The position numbers and the translations under genes are program-made. DNA of 64,000 bases from Paenibacillus sp. JNUCC-31 (GTDB lineage Bacteria > Bacillota > Bacilli > Paenibacillales > Paenibacillaceae). Positions within the stretch are counted from its first letter, which is position 1. Every line of letters begins with the position of its first letter. The notes under the pieces were generated by a model. That model saw only the letters and a list, made by a program, of their open reading frames with translations, had not been told where the DNA came from and made no database searches. This document shows positions 39,903 through 48,656 of this stretch, piece by piece. The stretch covers positions 2,914,001-2,978,000 of the forward strand of contig NZ_CP062165.1 in the NCBI RefSeq assembly GCF_014844075.1, read 5' to 3'.

Positions 39903-40665
39903 TCATCAGGAAACAGACCTATGCAGAGAGCTGTTCTCCATTCGTCGTGTTCGTAAAAATCAGGGTAATAAATTGACCGCGATGCTGCAGGTTCGTAACG
40001 AGCGTGGGCGATATCTGGAGGAAGTACTGGACGATCTGAGTGAATTCGTGGATGAGATCGTCATTGTGGACGATGCTAGCACAGATGGAACACCCAACAT
40101 ATGCAGAGCCTATCCAAAGGTCGTTCGGCTGGAAGTACTGGAAAAGCCTTTATTTGCTGAGGAATGGCGATTACGCAACGCCCTGTGGCAAGCAGCCGTG
40201 GGTACCGATCCGGATTGGCTGCTCTCCGTAGATGCCGATGAGTTGTACAGTAAAGAGGCCAAGAACGCCATACGCGCACTGATTAATCAGGAGCATTCAG
40301 ACTGGATCGCCTTCCGGTTTTACGATATGTGGGGTGGTCGAACCCACTATCGGGAAGATAACCTTTGGGGGCTGCACAGAAGGCACACCGCTTCGCTTGT
40401 CCGTTATATGCCGGGTTATCCCTATTTTTATCCGCAGCAAAATCATCATGTGCCTCGTCTCCCCTTGCCCTGTACCGTCTTGCCCGGAATCCGTACGGAA
40501 TTGAAGGTTCAGCATCTGGGCTGGGCAGGAAGTCTGGAGGATCGGGTTCGGAAATATTTGCGTTATAAACGAATTGATCCACACGGCGAGTGGGGCAGCC
40601 TGGAGCATTATGAATCGATTCTTGATCCGGAGCCCCGGCTGATTCCCTGGAAGGAGGAAAGGTGA
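39889..40665 (+). CDS. Family 2 glycosyltransferase (GT-A)
   Basis: A 258-residue soluble glycosyltransferase. The GT-A fold begins TAMLQVRNERGRYLEEVLDDL, with EIVIVDDASTDGTP for nucleotide binding and the metal-binding DxD in LLSVDADELY. The C-terminal part holds HLGWAGSLEDRVRKYLRYKRIDPHG. The start at 39889 follows GGGGGAG; an ATG at 39892 is equally good. It is followed by a broken glycosyltransferase and a methyltransferase. The three may decorate a surface or spore glycan; the acceptor is unknown. Confidence 0.85.
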   Translation: MMLDNHQETDLCRELFSIRRVRKNQGNKLTAMLQVRNERGRYLEEVLDDLSEFVDEIVIVDDASTDGTPNICRAYPKVVRLEVLEKPLFAEEWRLRNALWQAAVGTDPDWLLSVDADELYSKEAKNAIRALINQEHSDWIAFRFYDMWGGRTHYREDNLWGLHRRHTASLVRYMPGYPYFYPQQNHHVPRLPLPCTVLPGIRTELKVQHLGWAGSLEDRVRKYLRYKRIDPHGEWGSLEHYESILDPEPRLIPWKEER

Positions 40666-40666
40666 G

Positions 40667-40993
40667 ATGGGCGTAGTCAGCATTTTGACACACAGCTTCA
40701 CCGATGGCTATAACCGGGATTTCAGCCGGGTGTTCGGCGGAGGTTTGGAACGTTATATCCTTGACTTGTGCAGTGTGATCCTCGGATTGGGACATATTCC
40801 CGAGGTTCATCAGCTGTCCTATTTCGGAGCGTTTCAGGCGCGGACGGGTTGGCGGGCCGAACGGGAGCGGCTGGGTATCTATGCCCGCGAGACAGCGCTG
40901 TCCTACGACATATCCCATTGGCGGTGCAGGTGGAGTACGGTATTGGAATCTTTTCTGGCGGAAGCAGGACTGAAGGAGGGAATTCGGGGATGA
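40667..40993 (+). pseudogene. Truncated or frameshifted family 4-type glycosyltransferase
   Basis: The 108 codons begin like a GT-B glycosyltransferase N-terminus (VFGGGLERYILDLCSVILGLGHIPEVHQLSYFGAF, ending in ARETALSYDISHW). The usual continuation is missing. In the neighbouring frame, PLAVQVEYGIGIF follows the break, which suggests a frameshift near 40915, and less than a quarter of a normal enzyme remains. The frame ends in an ATGA overlap with the methyltransferase, so it may still drive translation of that gene. Fold assignment is by motif only. Confidence 0.5.
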
Positions 40994-41661
40994 TGGATAT
41001 GCCTAATACAACGGAATTCATCGAATCGAGATACATTCGGGAAAGTGATCCCAGAACGGATACGTTGGTCTTCCCACTGCATCCTGCGTGGTGGAGCCGC
41101 CCGTACGAATACGAATGGGCACGCCAGTTTGCATGCCAGGAAAACGTCGTACTTGATGCGGCCTGCGGCATATCCCATCCCTTCAAGTTCTGGCTGGCGG
41201 AGCACTGCCGGGAAGTTCATGCCTGTGATTGGGATGAGCGCATTTTGTCCAGAGAAGCGATTCGGCTGGATATCGCGTCTAATTTTGGTGATCAGGCAGC
41301 CCTTGACCTGCCGGAATCGAGCCTGGATCGACTGCATCTTGCGCAGGCCAATCTGGCTCAGCTACCGTATGAATCCGAGATGTTTGATAGCGTATTCTGC
41401 ATCTCTGTGTTGGAGCATCTGGATACAGGCACCATGCTGCGGGCCTTTCGCGAATTCGCCAGAGTGCTGAAACCAGACGGACGGCTGATTACCACGTTCG
41501 ATGTGCCCGAGATGCGTCCGGACCTGCTGGAGACGATTATGGCCGTTACCGGACTGAAGATTGAAGGCAAACTGAACGTACAAGAACCGGAGGATGCCAT
41601 CTGGTCCGACATGTATGGCCCGCCTATCCGCTGTTTTCGTGCGGTTATCTGTAAACAGTAA
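40990..41661 (+). CDS. Class I SAM-dependent methyltransferase
   Basis: A 223-residue methyltransferase. The SAM-binding motif I reads VVLDAACGISHPFKFWLA and is followed by an acidic residue in VHACDWDERIL, motif IV ANLAQLPYESEMFDSVFCISVLEHL and VLKPDGRLITTFDVPE, all typical of the Methyltransf_11/25 group. The start at 40990 follows AAGGAGGG at 9 bp. It ends a three-gene unit with two glycosyltransferase genes, so the acceptor may be a sugar chain. A terminator is seen at 41760. Confidence 0.85.
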   Translation: MMDMPNTTEFIESRYIRESDPRTDTLVFPLHPAWWSRPYEYEWARQFACQENVVLDAACGISHPFKFWLAEHCREVHACDWDERILSREAIRLDIASNFGDQAALDLPESSLDRLHLAQANLAQLPYESEMFDSVFCISVLEHLDTGTMLRAFREFARVLKPDGRLITTFDVPEMRPDLLETIMAVTGLKIEGKLNVQEPEDAIWSDMYGPPIRCFRAVICKQ

Positions 41662-41759
41662 TTGGAATGGATGAACGGATCATAGATCAAGATCGACTCT
41701 ATGGCCTCCACTGCCTACTTTGCCTGGTGGGAAGCGTACTTCCACAATCATTTCGCATG

Positions 41760-41796
41760 AAAATAGCCGCTTCCGAATCATGACCGAAAGCGGCTG
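41760..41796. terminator. Terminator between convergent genes
   Basis: AGCCGCTT pairs with AAGCGGCT around a loop. An ATTTTC tail on the minus strand fits the end of the MFS gene; the plus-strand tail is weaker. Confidence 0.65.
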
Positions 41797-41835
41797 TTGC
41801 TTGCTTCTATTCTGTTTAGACCATAACCATGCAAA

Positions 41836-43182
41836 TCATGGTTGTCTGACCGATTCCTGCCCAAGTTCTCCTGTCGGCTCCAGCCGTCGGGGTTGTTTTC
41901 CCTCCCATAAGATTCGCTGCAGTATGATGCCTGCCAAACCAATAGTCAGTGTTGCCATGCCGATATATTGAAAAGTAAGACTGGCTCCTGTCGCCCGAAT
42001 CAACGCTCCGCCTGCAAGTGGAGCAACGACCAGCACGACACTGGAAAGGGAGTTTTGAATACCGAATACACGGCCTACATAGGCAGGAGGGGTTTCTTTT
42101 TGCAGCAGATAATTCAACGTCACCATAAACAGGCCATTGCCAAGACCAATACACAAGCCCCAAATTATAACCCAAATCTCGGACGTTTGAGGACCGATCC
42201 AGCCCAGTGCAGCAATTCCCACACCAATCAGCAAATACCCTCCGCCCAGCCCCCAGCCATACCCGATTCGCGGCAGCCGATTTAATAGAAGAATGATCAC
42301 AACTGCACCTGCTCCCGCCGATGATCCCATCCAGCCGATCAGGGCTTCGTTACCCGGCTTAATCTCCCGAAACAGCGTCGTAAACTGGTAATCAATCATG
42401 AGAATAGCCATTAAACCAACGCAGCCGAACAGGATCGTACTCAGTAGAGTACGGCTGCTTAGAATAAAGCGCCAGCCTTTCTGCCACTGGGTGAATAGGG
42501 GTTCCTTGGACTCCTCCCCCAAAGGACTCCCCTCCAGGGTAGAGGATTTAGAAGGTTCCCTCTTTTCTGTCAAACGCCGTAAAGGCCACAACACGGCTCC
42601 GGATATCAGGCGTGTGCAAGCGTTAATGAGAATGCAGACTTGCGGAGAAAATACGGCCAGAGTGACTGCACCTAGCAGCGGTCCCGCAACTTTGGAGCAT
42701 TGGCTCACAAAACCGTTCAGTGACGATGCCTGGAACAGATGCTCCTCTGGTACCACCTGACGTGTCAGGGCTTGTTGTGCCGGCACGTGGAATACACCCA
42801 TCATGGCTCGTAAAGCAAGCAGCGGAAGCAGCCATGCCGCACTCGGCGCGAACAGAACGGCAATCGTTAACAAAACGGTGACCACATCACATATCATCAT
42901 CATTTTGACCTTATGCAAACGATCCGCCAATGCACCTGCTACTGAGCCAAGTACGATACCCGGAACAGCCATACATACCGGAATAAGGGCAATGATCAGC
43001 GGATCAGCCCCCCAACGATAAGCGACCATCACCTGGATGGCGAGCGCGTCAAACCAATCTCCAAAGGTCGCAAGTGCATATGCAATAAACATCCGCATGA
43101 AGCGGTTGTTGGTCCACAGGCTTTTGGATGAACCATTGGACGAATTCGAAGAGAGCGTGGATTCATTAGAGACGGTGTTCAT
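41836..43182 (-). CDS. MFS transporter (exporter-like)
   Basis: A 448-residue major facilitator protein with about 12 helices. The first part reads FIAYALATFGDWFDALAIQVMVAYRW and GSVAGALADRLHKVKMMMICDVVT, the usual MFS loop 2-3 motif. This MefA/YfmO-like subgroup often exports drugs or small molecules. It is preceded by GAGGAACC. It lies 70 bp after a winged-helix regulator gene on the same strand, which probably controls it. No substrate is claimed. Confidence 0.87.
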   Translation of the reverse strand: MNTVSNESTLSSNSSNGSSKSLWTNNRFMRMFIAYALATFGDWFDALAIQVMVAYRWGADPLIIALIPVCMAVPGIVLGSVAGALADRLHKVKMMMICDVVTVLLTIAVLFAPSAAWLLPLLALRAMMGVFHVPAQQALTRQVVPEEHLFQASSLNGFVSQCSKVAGPLLGAVTLAVFSPQVCILINACTRLISGAVLWPLRRLTEKREPSKSSTLEGSPLGEESKEPLFTQWQKGWRFILSSRTLLSTILFGCVGLMAILMIDYQFTTLFREIKPGNEALIGWMGSSAGAGAVVIILLLNRLPRIGYGWGLGGGYLLIGVGIAALGWIGPQTSEIWVIIWGLCIGLGNGLFMVTLNYLLQKETPPAYVGRVFGIQNSLSSVVLVVAPLAGGALIRATGASLTFQYIGMATLTIGLAGIILQRILWEGKQPRRLEPTGELGQESVRQP

Positions 43183-43252
43183 TTTTGCGGTTCCTCCCCA
43201 GATTACAGCCTTGTTGGCTTATATATATTCCTTGGCTGTAATCATAAGGGCG

Positions 43253-44431
43253 TTATATCAGAGGAAGATCAGAGGACGAGGTAAAAGGAGATAAAAATGT
43301 GCGGATTTCACTCACGATTCGCTGTCCATAAGCAGGCACACCGTAATTTTTGGAGATTTCCGCATACAATCGACGGTATTTCCTTTGCAGGCGCCCTTCT
43401 ATCCGATGGTGTGCCATGAACAGCAATATCTGGTATGCAGAATTCAAATATAGCGGAGCGTTCAGTGTCATTTTCAATACATCCAGACCATCGTCCATCC
43501 TCGGCTCTGCCTCACGTGTTCGGCCCTGTCTGAGCAGCCATAGTCCCTCCATCACCTGAAAGCGTCCGATTTCTCGCAGATAAGGCGCATCTCTCAACCC
43601 GGAGCGCAGGACAACCAACTGTTCCTCTACCGCTTCGCCGCTGCCACCCCACAGTTCCACATACAACTCTGAGAGCTTTACCGGAATTTTAAAATTGATC
43701 AGCTTATCCGACTCCATGATTTCATACGTCTCCAAGAGCTGCAGTTTGGCTCGTTCATACTGGCCCACCTCTGCATAGACTTCAACAATATTCAGAATAC
43801 GAAGTTCACGATGCTGATCCGCAGACAATGCCGATGAATTCAGAGCCTTTTCGTACAATGGCAGACTCTCCGATGGTTCAATCAGGGCATGTGTAAAAAT
43901 CAGCAGACAGTACAATCGTTCCTTGAATGGGATTTCCGTCGTTGTACTCAGCCATTCCAGATCCCCCTGGATAAAGTGGATGTATAGCTTATAAAATGGA
44001 TCAATCTCAATGCCCAGCACTTCTTGCTGATCGAGCAGCGTGAGCATCGATTTCCCCTGCCCATACAGATGATATTTGCGGAACAGGCCATGAATCGCTT
44101 CTCGCATCTCCTGATCTTGAGCGGAAGGGTTAGAGGGCATTAACGCTATATTGGAGCGAATGGTAAGCCGGTACCCATAACCACGCACGGTATCCAGCAC
44201 AATTTCTTCCCAATGTCTCAGTTTCTTGCGCAAACGGTATACATGATCATCCACAGTCCGTTCTACCGGATACTCCAGGGGCCACACCCGGTCTAGCAGT
44301 TGACTGCGAGTGAAGGCTTTTTCCTTGTTTTTGTACAGAAAATACAGCAGCGCAAATTCCTTCGCCAGTAGGCGAACGGAATCCGTACGCCGGATTACGG
44401 TATATGTCCCTTCATCAAATTGTAACGACAT
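43253..44431 (-). CDS. Winged-helix (OmpR-type) regulator with helical repeat domain
   Basis: A 392-residue protein. Residues 1-92 form an OmpR/PhoB-type DNA-binding domain (LLAKEFALLYFLYKNKEKAFTRSQLLDRVWP, ERTVDDHVYRLRKKLRHW, DTVRGYGYRL) with no receiver domain before it. The remaining 300 residues are all-helical with TPR-like spacing (YCLLIFTHALIEPSESLPLYEKALN). This resembles SARP/BTAD-like activators in organisation. It is directly upstream of the MFS gene. No binding partner is visible, and the sensed signal is unknown. Confidence 0.75.
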   Translation of the reverse strand: MSLQFDEGTYTVIRRTDSVRLLAKEFALLYFLYKNKEKAFTRSQLLDRVWPLEYPVERTVDDHVYRLRKKLRHWEEIVLDTVRGYGYRLTIRSNIALMPSNPSAQDQEMREAIHGLFRKYHLYGQGKSMLTLLDQQEVLGIEIDPFYKLYIHFIQGDLEWLSTTTEIPFKERLYCLLIFTHALIEPSESLPLYEKALNSSALSADQHRELRILNIVEVYAEVGQYERAKLQLLETYEIMESDKLINFKIPVKLSELYVELWGGSGEAVEEQLVVLRSGLRDAPYLREIGRFQVMEGLWLLRQGRTREAEPRMDDGLDVLKMTLNAPLYLNSAYQILLFMAHHRIEGRLQRKYRRLYAEISKNYGVPAYGQRIVSEIRTFLSPFTSSSDLPLI

Positions 44432-44488
44432 GCTTGGCCCCTCCTGTGTATGCTTGCTAATTTGTGGTCCTTATCCTGTCCAACATAC

Positions 44489-44525
44489 CACAAAAACCCT
44501 TTGCGAGAACGCAAAAGGTTTTGTG
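44489..44525. other. Long inverted repeat between the ABC and regulator genes
   Basis: CACAAAAACCCTTTGCG (44489-44505) pairs with CGCAAAAGGTTTTGTG (44510-44525) around AGAA, with one unpaired base. It lies between the ABC operon end (44575) and the regulator start (44431). It may end the ABC operon, but no clear T run follows the stem, so a regulatory role for the regulator is also possible. Confidence 0.5.
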
Positions 44526-44574
44526 AGAAAGGGGGACTTGGTCTTTTTTTGCTGAGCGCTAGGCACCCCCGGAT

Positions 44575-45369
44575 TTAACCCAGCACCACGCGATCATCGG
44601 CCATTTTTTTACCACTGATGCGTTCAAATTCACCAAGCAGTTCGGATACAGTCAACGTGCGCTTGCGTTCTTCACTGACGTCCAGAATAATCCGGCCTTT
44701 GTCCATCATAATTAGACGATTGCCCAGACGAATGGCCTGTTCCATATTGTGTGTGACCATCAGGGTTGTGAGTCTCATCTCTCGTACAAGCGTTTCGGTC
44801 AGCTCTGTGATCAGCTCCGCACGAGAAGGATCAAGCGCAGCCGTATGCTCGTCCAGCAGCAAAATTTGCGGCTGGGTGAACGTTGCCATCAGCAGGCTAA
44901 GTGCCTGGCGTTCACCGCCGGACAGAAGGCCCACTTTGGCATTGGGGCGTTTATCAAGTCCGATACCGAGCTTCTCCAATTGGGCGTTGAAAATCTCCCG
45001 TCTTGCACGGGTAACTCCAAAGCCCAGCCCACGGCCCTTGCCGCGTTTGTACGCCATCGCCATATTCTCCTCAATGGACATATGCGGTGCCGTACCCGCC
45101 ATCGGGTCCTGAAAGACGCGGCCAATCCAGCTGCTTCGCTTATGCTCAGGCAGGTTTTTGATGGAACGGTCATTGATCAGCACATCACCCATATCGGGCT
45201 TCATAACACCTGAGATAATGTTCATCAACGTTGATTTGCCCGCGCCGTTACTGCCAATCACCGTCACAAAATCTCCCGGATTCATCGTCAGGTTTACGCC
45301 GACCAGAGCAGTCTTCTCATCGGTTGTTCCCGGATTAAACAGTTTGGTTACTTGTGTAATCTCAAGCAT
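44575..45369 (-). CDS. ABC transporter ATP-binding protein (ABC_sub_bind system)
   Basis: A 264-residue ATPase with Walker A GSNGAGKST, a Q-loop (VFQDPMAGT), signature LLSGGERQALSLLM, Walker B ILLLDEHTAALDP and an H-loop (MVTHNMEQ). The Asp-Glu-His in place of Asp-Glu-Pro is usual in this subfamily. The start at 45369 (MLEITQ) lies 9 bp after GGGAGG; an in-frame GTG at 45375 is an alternative. It follows the permease gene with 2 bp between stop and start. Confidence 0.9.
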   Translation of the reverse strand: MLEITQVTKLFNPGTTDEKTALVGVNLTMNPGDFVTVIGSNGAGKSTLMNIISGVMKPDMGDVLINDRSIKNLPEHKRSSWIGRVFQDPMAGTAPHMSIEENMAMAYKRGKGRGLGFGVTRARREIFNAQLEKLGIGLDKRPNAKVGLLSGGERQALSLLMATFTQPQILLLDEHTAALDPSRAELITELTETLVREMRLTTLMVTHNMEQAIRLGNRLIMMDKGRIILDVSEERKRTLTVSELLGEFERISGKKMADDRVVLG

Positions 45370-45371
45370 GA

Positions 45372-46292
45372 TCACATGCCTCCCTTCGCCTGTTGGCCCG
45401 ACGAACGCATAAGCTCTTCGGTCCGTTTGCGAGCGAGACTTTTCTGCTTCATGGAACGCTGCATGGTTGGGAAAACCAGTGCGATAATAACAATCACCGC
45501 AGTGATCAGCTTCAGATCAGATGTGTCGAACCATTCAACCTGAAGTGCCAAAGCAACCACAATTCGGTAAATAATTGAACCGACAACGGCCGCAAGTGTA
45601 GCCCAGAATACGGTTCTTGCACCCAGAATGGCTTCCCCGATAATAACGGAAGCAAGTCCGATAACGATCATCCCAATTCCCATCGTGATATCTGCAAAGC
45701 CGGATTGCTGCGCGATAAATGCTCCAGACAGGGCGACAAGTCCGTTGGACAGACTGACACCAACAATGGTGGTCACATCCGTATTCGCTCCGAAGCTGCG
45801 GATCATGCGTTTGTTGTCCCCTGTTGCACGCAGTGCCAGACCGATATCTGTTTTCATGAACAGATCCAGCATGATTTTGAATACCAGCACGACCACGATA
45901 ATGATGATCATGACATGCTCACCCGAGAAGGGGTTGTCCATACCCATTATGGATTTGTTCGGTGCGCCAAGAATACGCATATTGATCGAATACAGGGCAA
46001 TCATCATCAAAATACCGGATAAGAGCCCGTTAATTTTGCCTTTGGTGTGCAGCAGACCTGTACAGGCTCCAGCCAACATGCCTCCAGCCATTGCTGCCAA
46101 GCAAGCGAGCCAAGGAGAGAAGTCGTTGGATATCATGACCGCCGCGATTGCGCCTCCTGTTGTAAAACTTCCGTCTACGGTGAGATCGGGGAAGTCCAGT
46201 ATGCGGAATGTAATATATACACCCAGTGCCATCAGTGCATACAACAATCCAAGCTCGATTGCCCCTTCAATTGAACCCCAAGTCAAATTCAC
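45372..46292 (-). CDS. ABC transporter permease (ABC_sub_bind system)
   Basis: A 306-residue permease with about nine hydrophobic segments. It begins TWGSIEGAIELGLLYALMALGVYITFRILDFPDLTVDGSF, the standard opening of the branched-chain-permease-like group that serves ABC_sub_bind proteins. It shares an operon with the binding protein upstream and the ATPase downstream. Some relatives carry tyrosine or tryptophan (TrpXYZ type); the substrate here is not proven. Confidence 0.9.
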   Translation of the reverse strand: MNLTWGSIEGAIELGLLYALMALGVYITFRILDFPDLTVDGSFTTGGAIAAVMISNDFSPWLACLAAMAGGMLAGACTGLLHTKGKINGLLSGILMMIALYSINMRILGAPNKSIMGMDNPFSGEHVMIIIIVVVLVFKIMLDLFMKTDIGLALRATGDNKRMIRSFGANTDVTTIVGVSLSNGLVALSGAFIAQQSGFADITMGIGMIVIGLASVIIGEAILGARTVFWATLAAVVGSIIYRIVVALALQVEWFDTSDLKLITAVIVIIALVFPTMQRSMKQKSLARKRTEELMRSSGQQAKGGM

Positions 46293-46383
46293 ATTGCTTC
46301 CTCCCTGTCTATCGAAAAGAATGAGGCGAACCCGTCTGCACGTCCGCCTCGAATCCGTACTGCCGGAGATTCGTCCGGTCAGA

Positions 46384-47433
46384 TTATTGAATAATGTTGG
46401 TATCCTGGTCCTTCACTTCTGCCTTCATCTCATCCGTAACGGTGATGCCTTGGGCTTCAGCCGCTTTCAGGTTCAGAATCAGATCCAGCTTGTCCGGCAC
46501 GGTGACTTTCATGTCACCGGGTTTTGTACCATTTTTCAAAATGTCCGCAGCCATTTCACCCACTTGGTATCCGTGATCGTAGTATTTGAAGCCTACAGTT
46601 GCGAAAGCCCCTTTTTCCACGGTATCCCGGTCACTGGAGAAGAACGGAATTTTATTTTTATTCGCGGTCTGGATGATTGTATCCACTGCGCTAACTACCG
46701 AGTTATCCAGCGTGATATAGAAGGCATCCACTTTGCCAACCAGAGAATCGGTTGCCTGTTTGACTTCGGATGTATTCGTAACGGGTGCTTTGACCAGCTT
46801 GATATTATGTGTCGCCAGTGCTTTTTCCGCATTGTTCGCCATCACAACCGCATTCGGTTCGCCCTCGTTAATAACCAGACCCACCGTCTTCACATCCGGC
46901 AAATATTTGGCGATAAAATCAGCCAATTGCACAATTGCCTCGGGGTTCGTATCCGATGCACCTGTTACATTGCCGCCTGGCTTGTCCATGTCACTCACCA
47001 GTTTGGCACCCAGTGGATCTGTCACCGCCGCGAACAACAGTGGCTTGTCCTTTACTTGCTGAGCCAGGGCCAGTGCGGATGGTGTTGCAATCCCAAGGAT
47101 CAAATCATTTTTGGAATCCCCGGCAATCTTCTGGGCAATGGACAGGTTGTTCGTTGAATCGCCCTGCGCGTTATTGTAGTCAATCGTCAGATTCTTGTTC
47201 TCTTCAAGACCAGCATCCTTCAGCGCTGCAATGAATCCTTCACGTGTGGCATCCAGCGATGGATGCTCAACGATTTGCGAGATCGCGATGCGATACGATT
47301 TTTCTGTTGTGCCTTCACCTGTTGTGCTGCCCGATCCCTCGGTCGTTGTGCTACCGCCGCTATTATTTCCGCAACCTGCTGCTACGATCATAGATGCAAC
47401 CATCATCAGAGACATTAAGAATTTCTTTTTCAT
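46384..47433 (-). CDS. ABC transporter substrate-binding lipoprotein (ABC_sub_bind, PF04392-like)
   Basis: A 349-residue lipoprotein with signal and lipobox VAAGC, then a Ser/Thr/Gly-rich linker. The mature part starts YRIAISQIVEHPSLDATREGF, a hallmark of this family, and has LILGIATPSALALAQQ, KPLLFAAVTDPLGAKLV, NVTGASDTNPEA and NKIPFFSSDRDTVEKGA. I start at 47433 (MKKKFL), about 9 bp after AGAGGGG; the longer open frame upstream is not supported. It is the first gene of the three-gene ABC operon. Confidence 0.92.
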   Translation of the reverse strand: MKKKFLMSLMMVASMIVAAGCGNNSGGSTTTEGSGSTTGEGTTEKSYRIAISQIVEHPSLDATREGFIAALKDAGLEENKNLTIDYNNAQGDSTNNLSIAQKIAGDSKNDLILGIATPSALALAQQVKDKPLLFAAVTDPLGAKLVSDMDKPGGNVTGASDTNPEAIVQLADFIAKYLPDVKTVGLVINEGEPNAVVMANNAEKALATHNIKLVKAPVTNTSEVKQATDSLVGKVDAFYITLDNSVVSAVDTIIQTANKNKIPFFSSDRDTVEKGAFATVGFKYYDHGYQVGEMAADILKNGTKPGDMKVTVPDKLDLILNLKAAEAQGITVTDEMKAEVKDQDTNIIQ

Positions 47434-47705
47434 GTGTGAGAACCCCTCTCCATCTTCTAAAATGTTGATACCCTCATCGTTATCCAAGTGACACGATAGG
47501 GCGGGACAAAACGAACGCTTCAACGCATTGTTGCTTTGATCGACAAAAGCAGACAAATATAGACTTTTCTCATGCGACTGAAGTCCATGACTCGTGTTGG
47601 TATTTTATTGTTTCCCTAATATTAAGGTGCGACCTGTTTCCCGTCAATGGTTGAACCGCTTCCAATTTTCATTCATTGCAGATACGTGAGAGAAAACATT
47701 ACATA
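47434..47705. other. Intergenic region upstream of the ABC operon
   Basis: About 270 bp between the APH-like gene terminator and the ABC binding-protein gene. I looked for a T-box (an AGGGTGG-type sequence), because related transporters are often T-box controlled, and saw none. No promoter stands out. Confidence 0.4.
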
Positions 47706-47741
47706 AAATAAAAAAACCACCCACAACGTTCTGTAGATGGT
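47706..47741 (-). terminator. Terminator after the APH-like kinase gene
   Basis: On the minus strand ACCATCTACA pairs with TGTGGGTGGT with two G-U pairs around GAACGT, followed by TTTTTTTATTTT. It lies 33 bp after the kinase stop. Confidence 0.75.
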
Positions 47742-47773
47742 ACCGTTGGCAAAGCTAATAGATAGGCTATTAT

Positions 47774-48634
47774 TCATGGATATGGAATATCGAGTCTTCT
47801 TCTAATTTCATCTATGAGCATTTTTTTCTCCTCATCCGATATCCCATCCGCAATCAGTTTACGCGCTGCAACAGGAACAATCCAGGGTTCAATGTCTGCG
47901 TAACCAATACCGGAAAGATTCTCATATTCTTCCATAAATATGTGGATACTTGCCTCTCTCGTAGCATCAAGAGCAACCATCGCCTCATGTGGCAGGTAAG
48001 GTGGCAGTATGGCATATCGAATCATAATGATATATTCGGCCAAGTCAGCTTCAGGATTTCCGGTAGAGGCATTGTTCCAGTCAATAACGACTGCATCATT
48101 GTCCCTAAGAAGTATGTTACCGGGATTGGGATCACCGTGACATAGCTGCTGCTTCATCGGTAATCGATCCAATTGGTCAATCACGGCAGCCTTCTCCGTT
48201 TCAGTCAGATATTGTGCTGCTAGAATATTATGCTTGAAAATTTCCCGCTGACTCGGCATATGGGCAACCGAATGCGAATGAATCTGGTGAAAGAGCTGTG
48301 CTGTAATTCGGGCATTTACAAAGTCCTCCCTGATATCCAAAGGCTGCTGCATACGGTACTGCTCTACTGATCTGTCTACAAAGCGCTTCATGATCGTCTC
48401 GCCATCAATCCGTTCAAATACAATACCTGATCGCCCCTCAACAGTCACCAGGTCATATGGCTGGGGAACCGGCAGCCCACACGCGGAAGCTATTCGACAG
48501 TGATGAAGTTCGGCCTCCAATGCAGCCGTAACGGTATTGGGCTTCGCCAGCTTGACGATCTTGCTTCCATCTTCCCATTCGAACACCTCCGCACATCCGC
48601 CTTCACCAATTTTGTGGCCAAGCCTATGGACCAT
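47774..48634 (-). CDS. Aminoglycoside-phosphotransferase-like kinase (APH family)
   Basis: A 286-residue protein kinase-fold phosphotransferase. The N-lobe has GEGGCAEVFEWEDGSKIVKLAK, where the K serves ATP. The C-lobe has the Brenner motif LCHGDPNPGNILLRD (catalytic Asp) and the metal-binding DWNNAS. APH-family members phosphorylate small molecules such as antibiotics, choline or sugars. Whether this one gives resistance cannot be told. The start at 48634 lies 8 bp after AGGAG; the GTG at 48643 is too close. It is downstream of a TetR gene in the same operon, so it is probably regulated by it. Confidence 0.85.
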   Translation of the reverse strand: MVHRLGHKIGEGGCAEVFEWEDGSKIVKLAKPNTVTAALEAELHHCRIASACGLPVPQPYDLVTVEGRSGIVFERIDGETIMKRFVDRSVEQYRMQQPLDIREDFVNARITAQLFHQIHSHSVAHMPSQREIFKHNILAAQYLTETEKAAVIDQLDRLPMKQQLCHGDPNPGNILLRDNDAVVIDWNNASTGNPEADLAEYIIMIRYAILPPYLPHEAMVALDATREASIHIFMEEYENLSGIGYADIEPWIVPVAARKLIADGISDEEKKMLIDEIRRRLDIPYP

Positions 48635-48656
48635 GCTGCTCACTCCTTCAATGGAT

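Noticed and set aside
45628..47157. A 509-codon open frame on the plus strand across the ABC permease and binding-protein genes
   Set aside because: It lies opposite well-formed minus-strand genes and reads as a low-complexity antisense product with no family.
47434..47705. A T-box leader for the ABC_sub_bind transporter
   Set aside because: No AGGGTGG-type antiterminator sequence was found on the minus strand.
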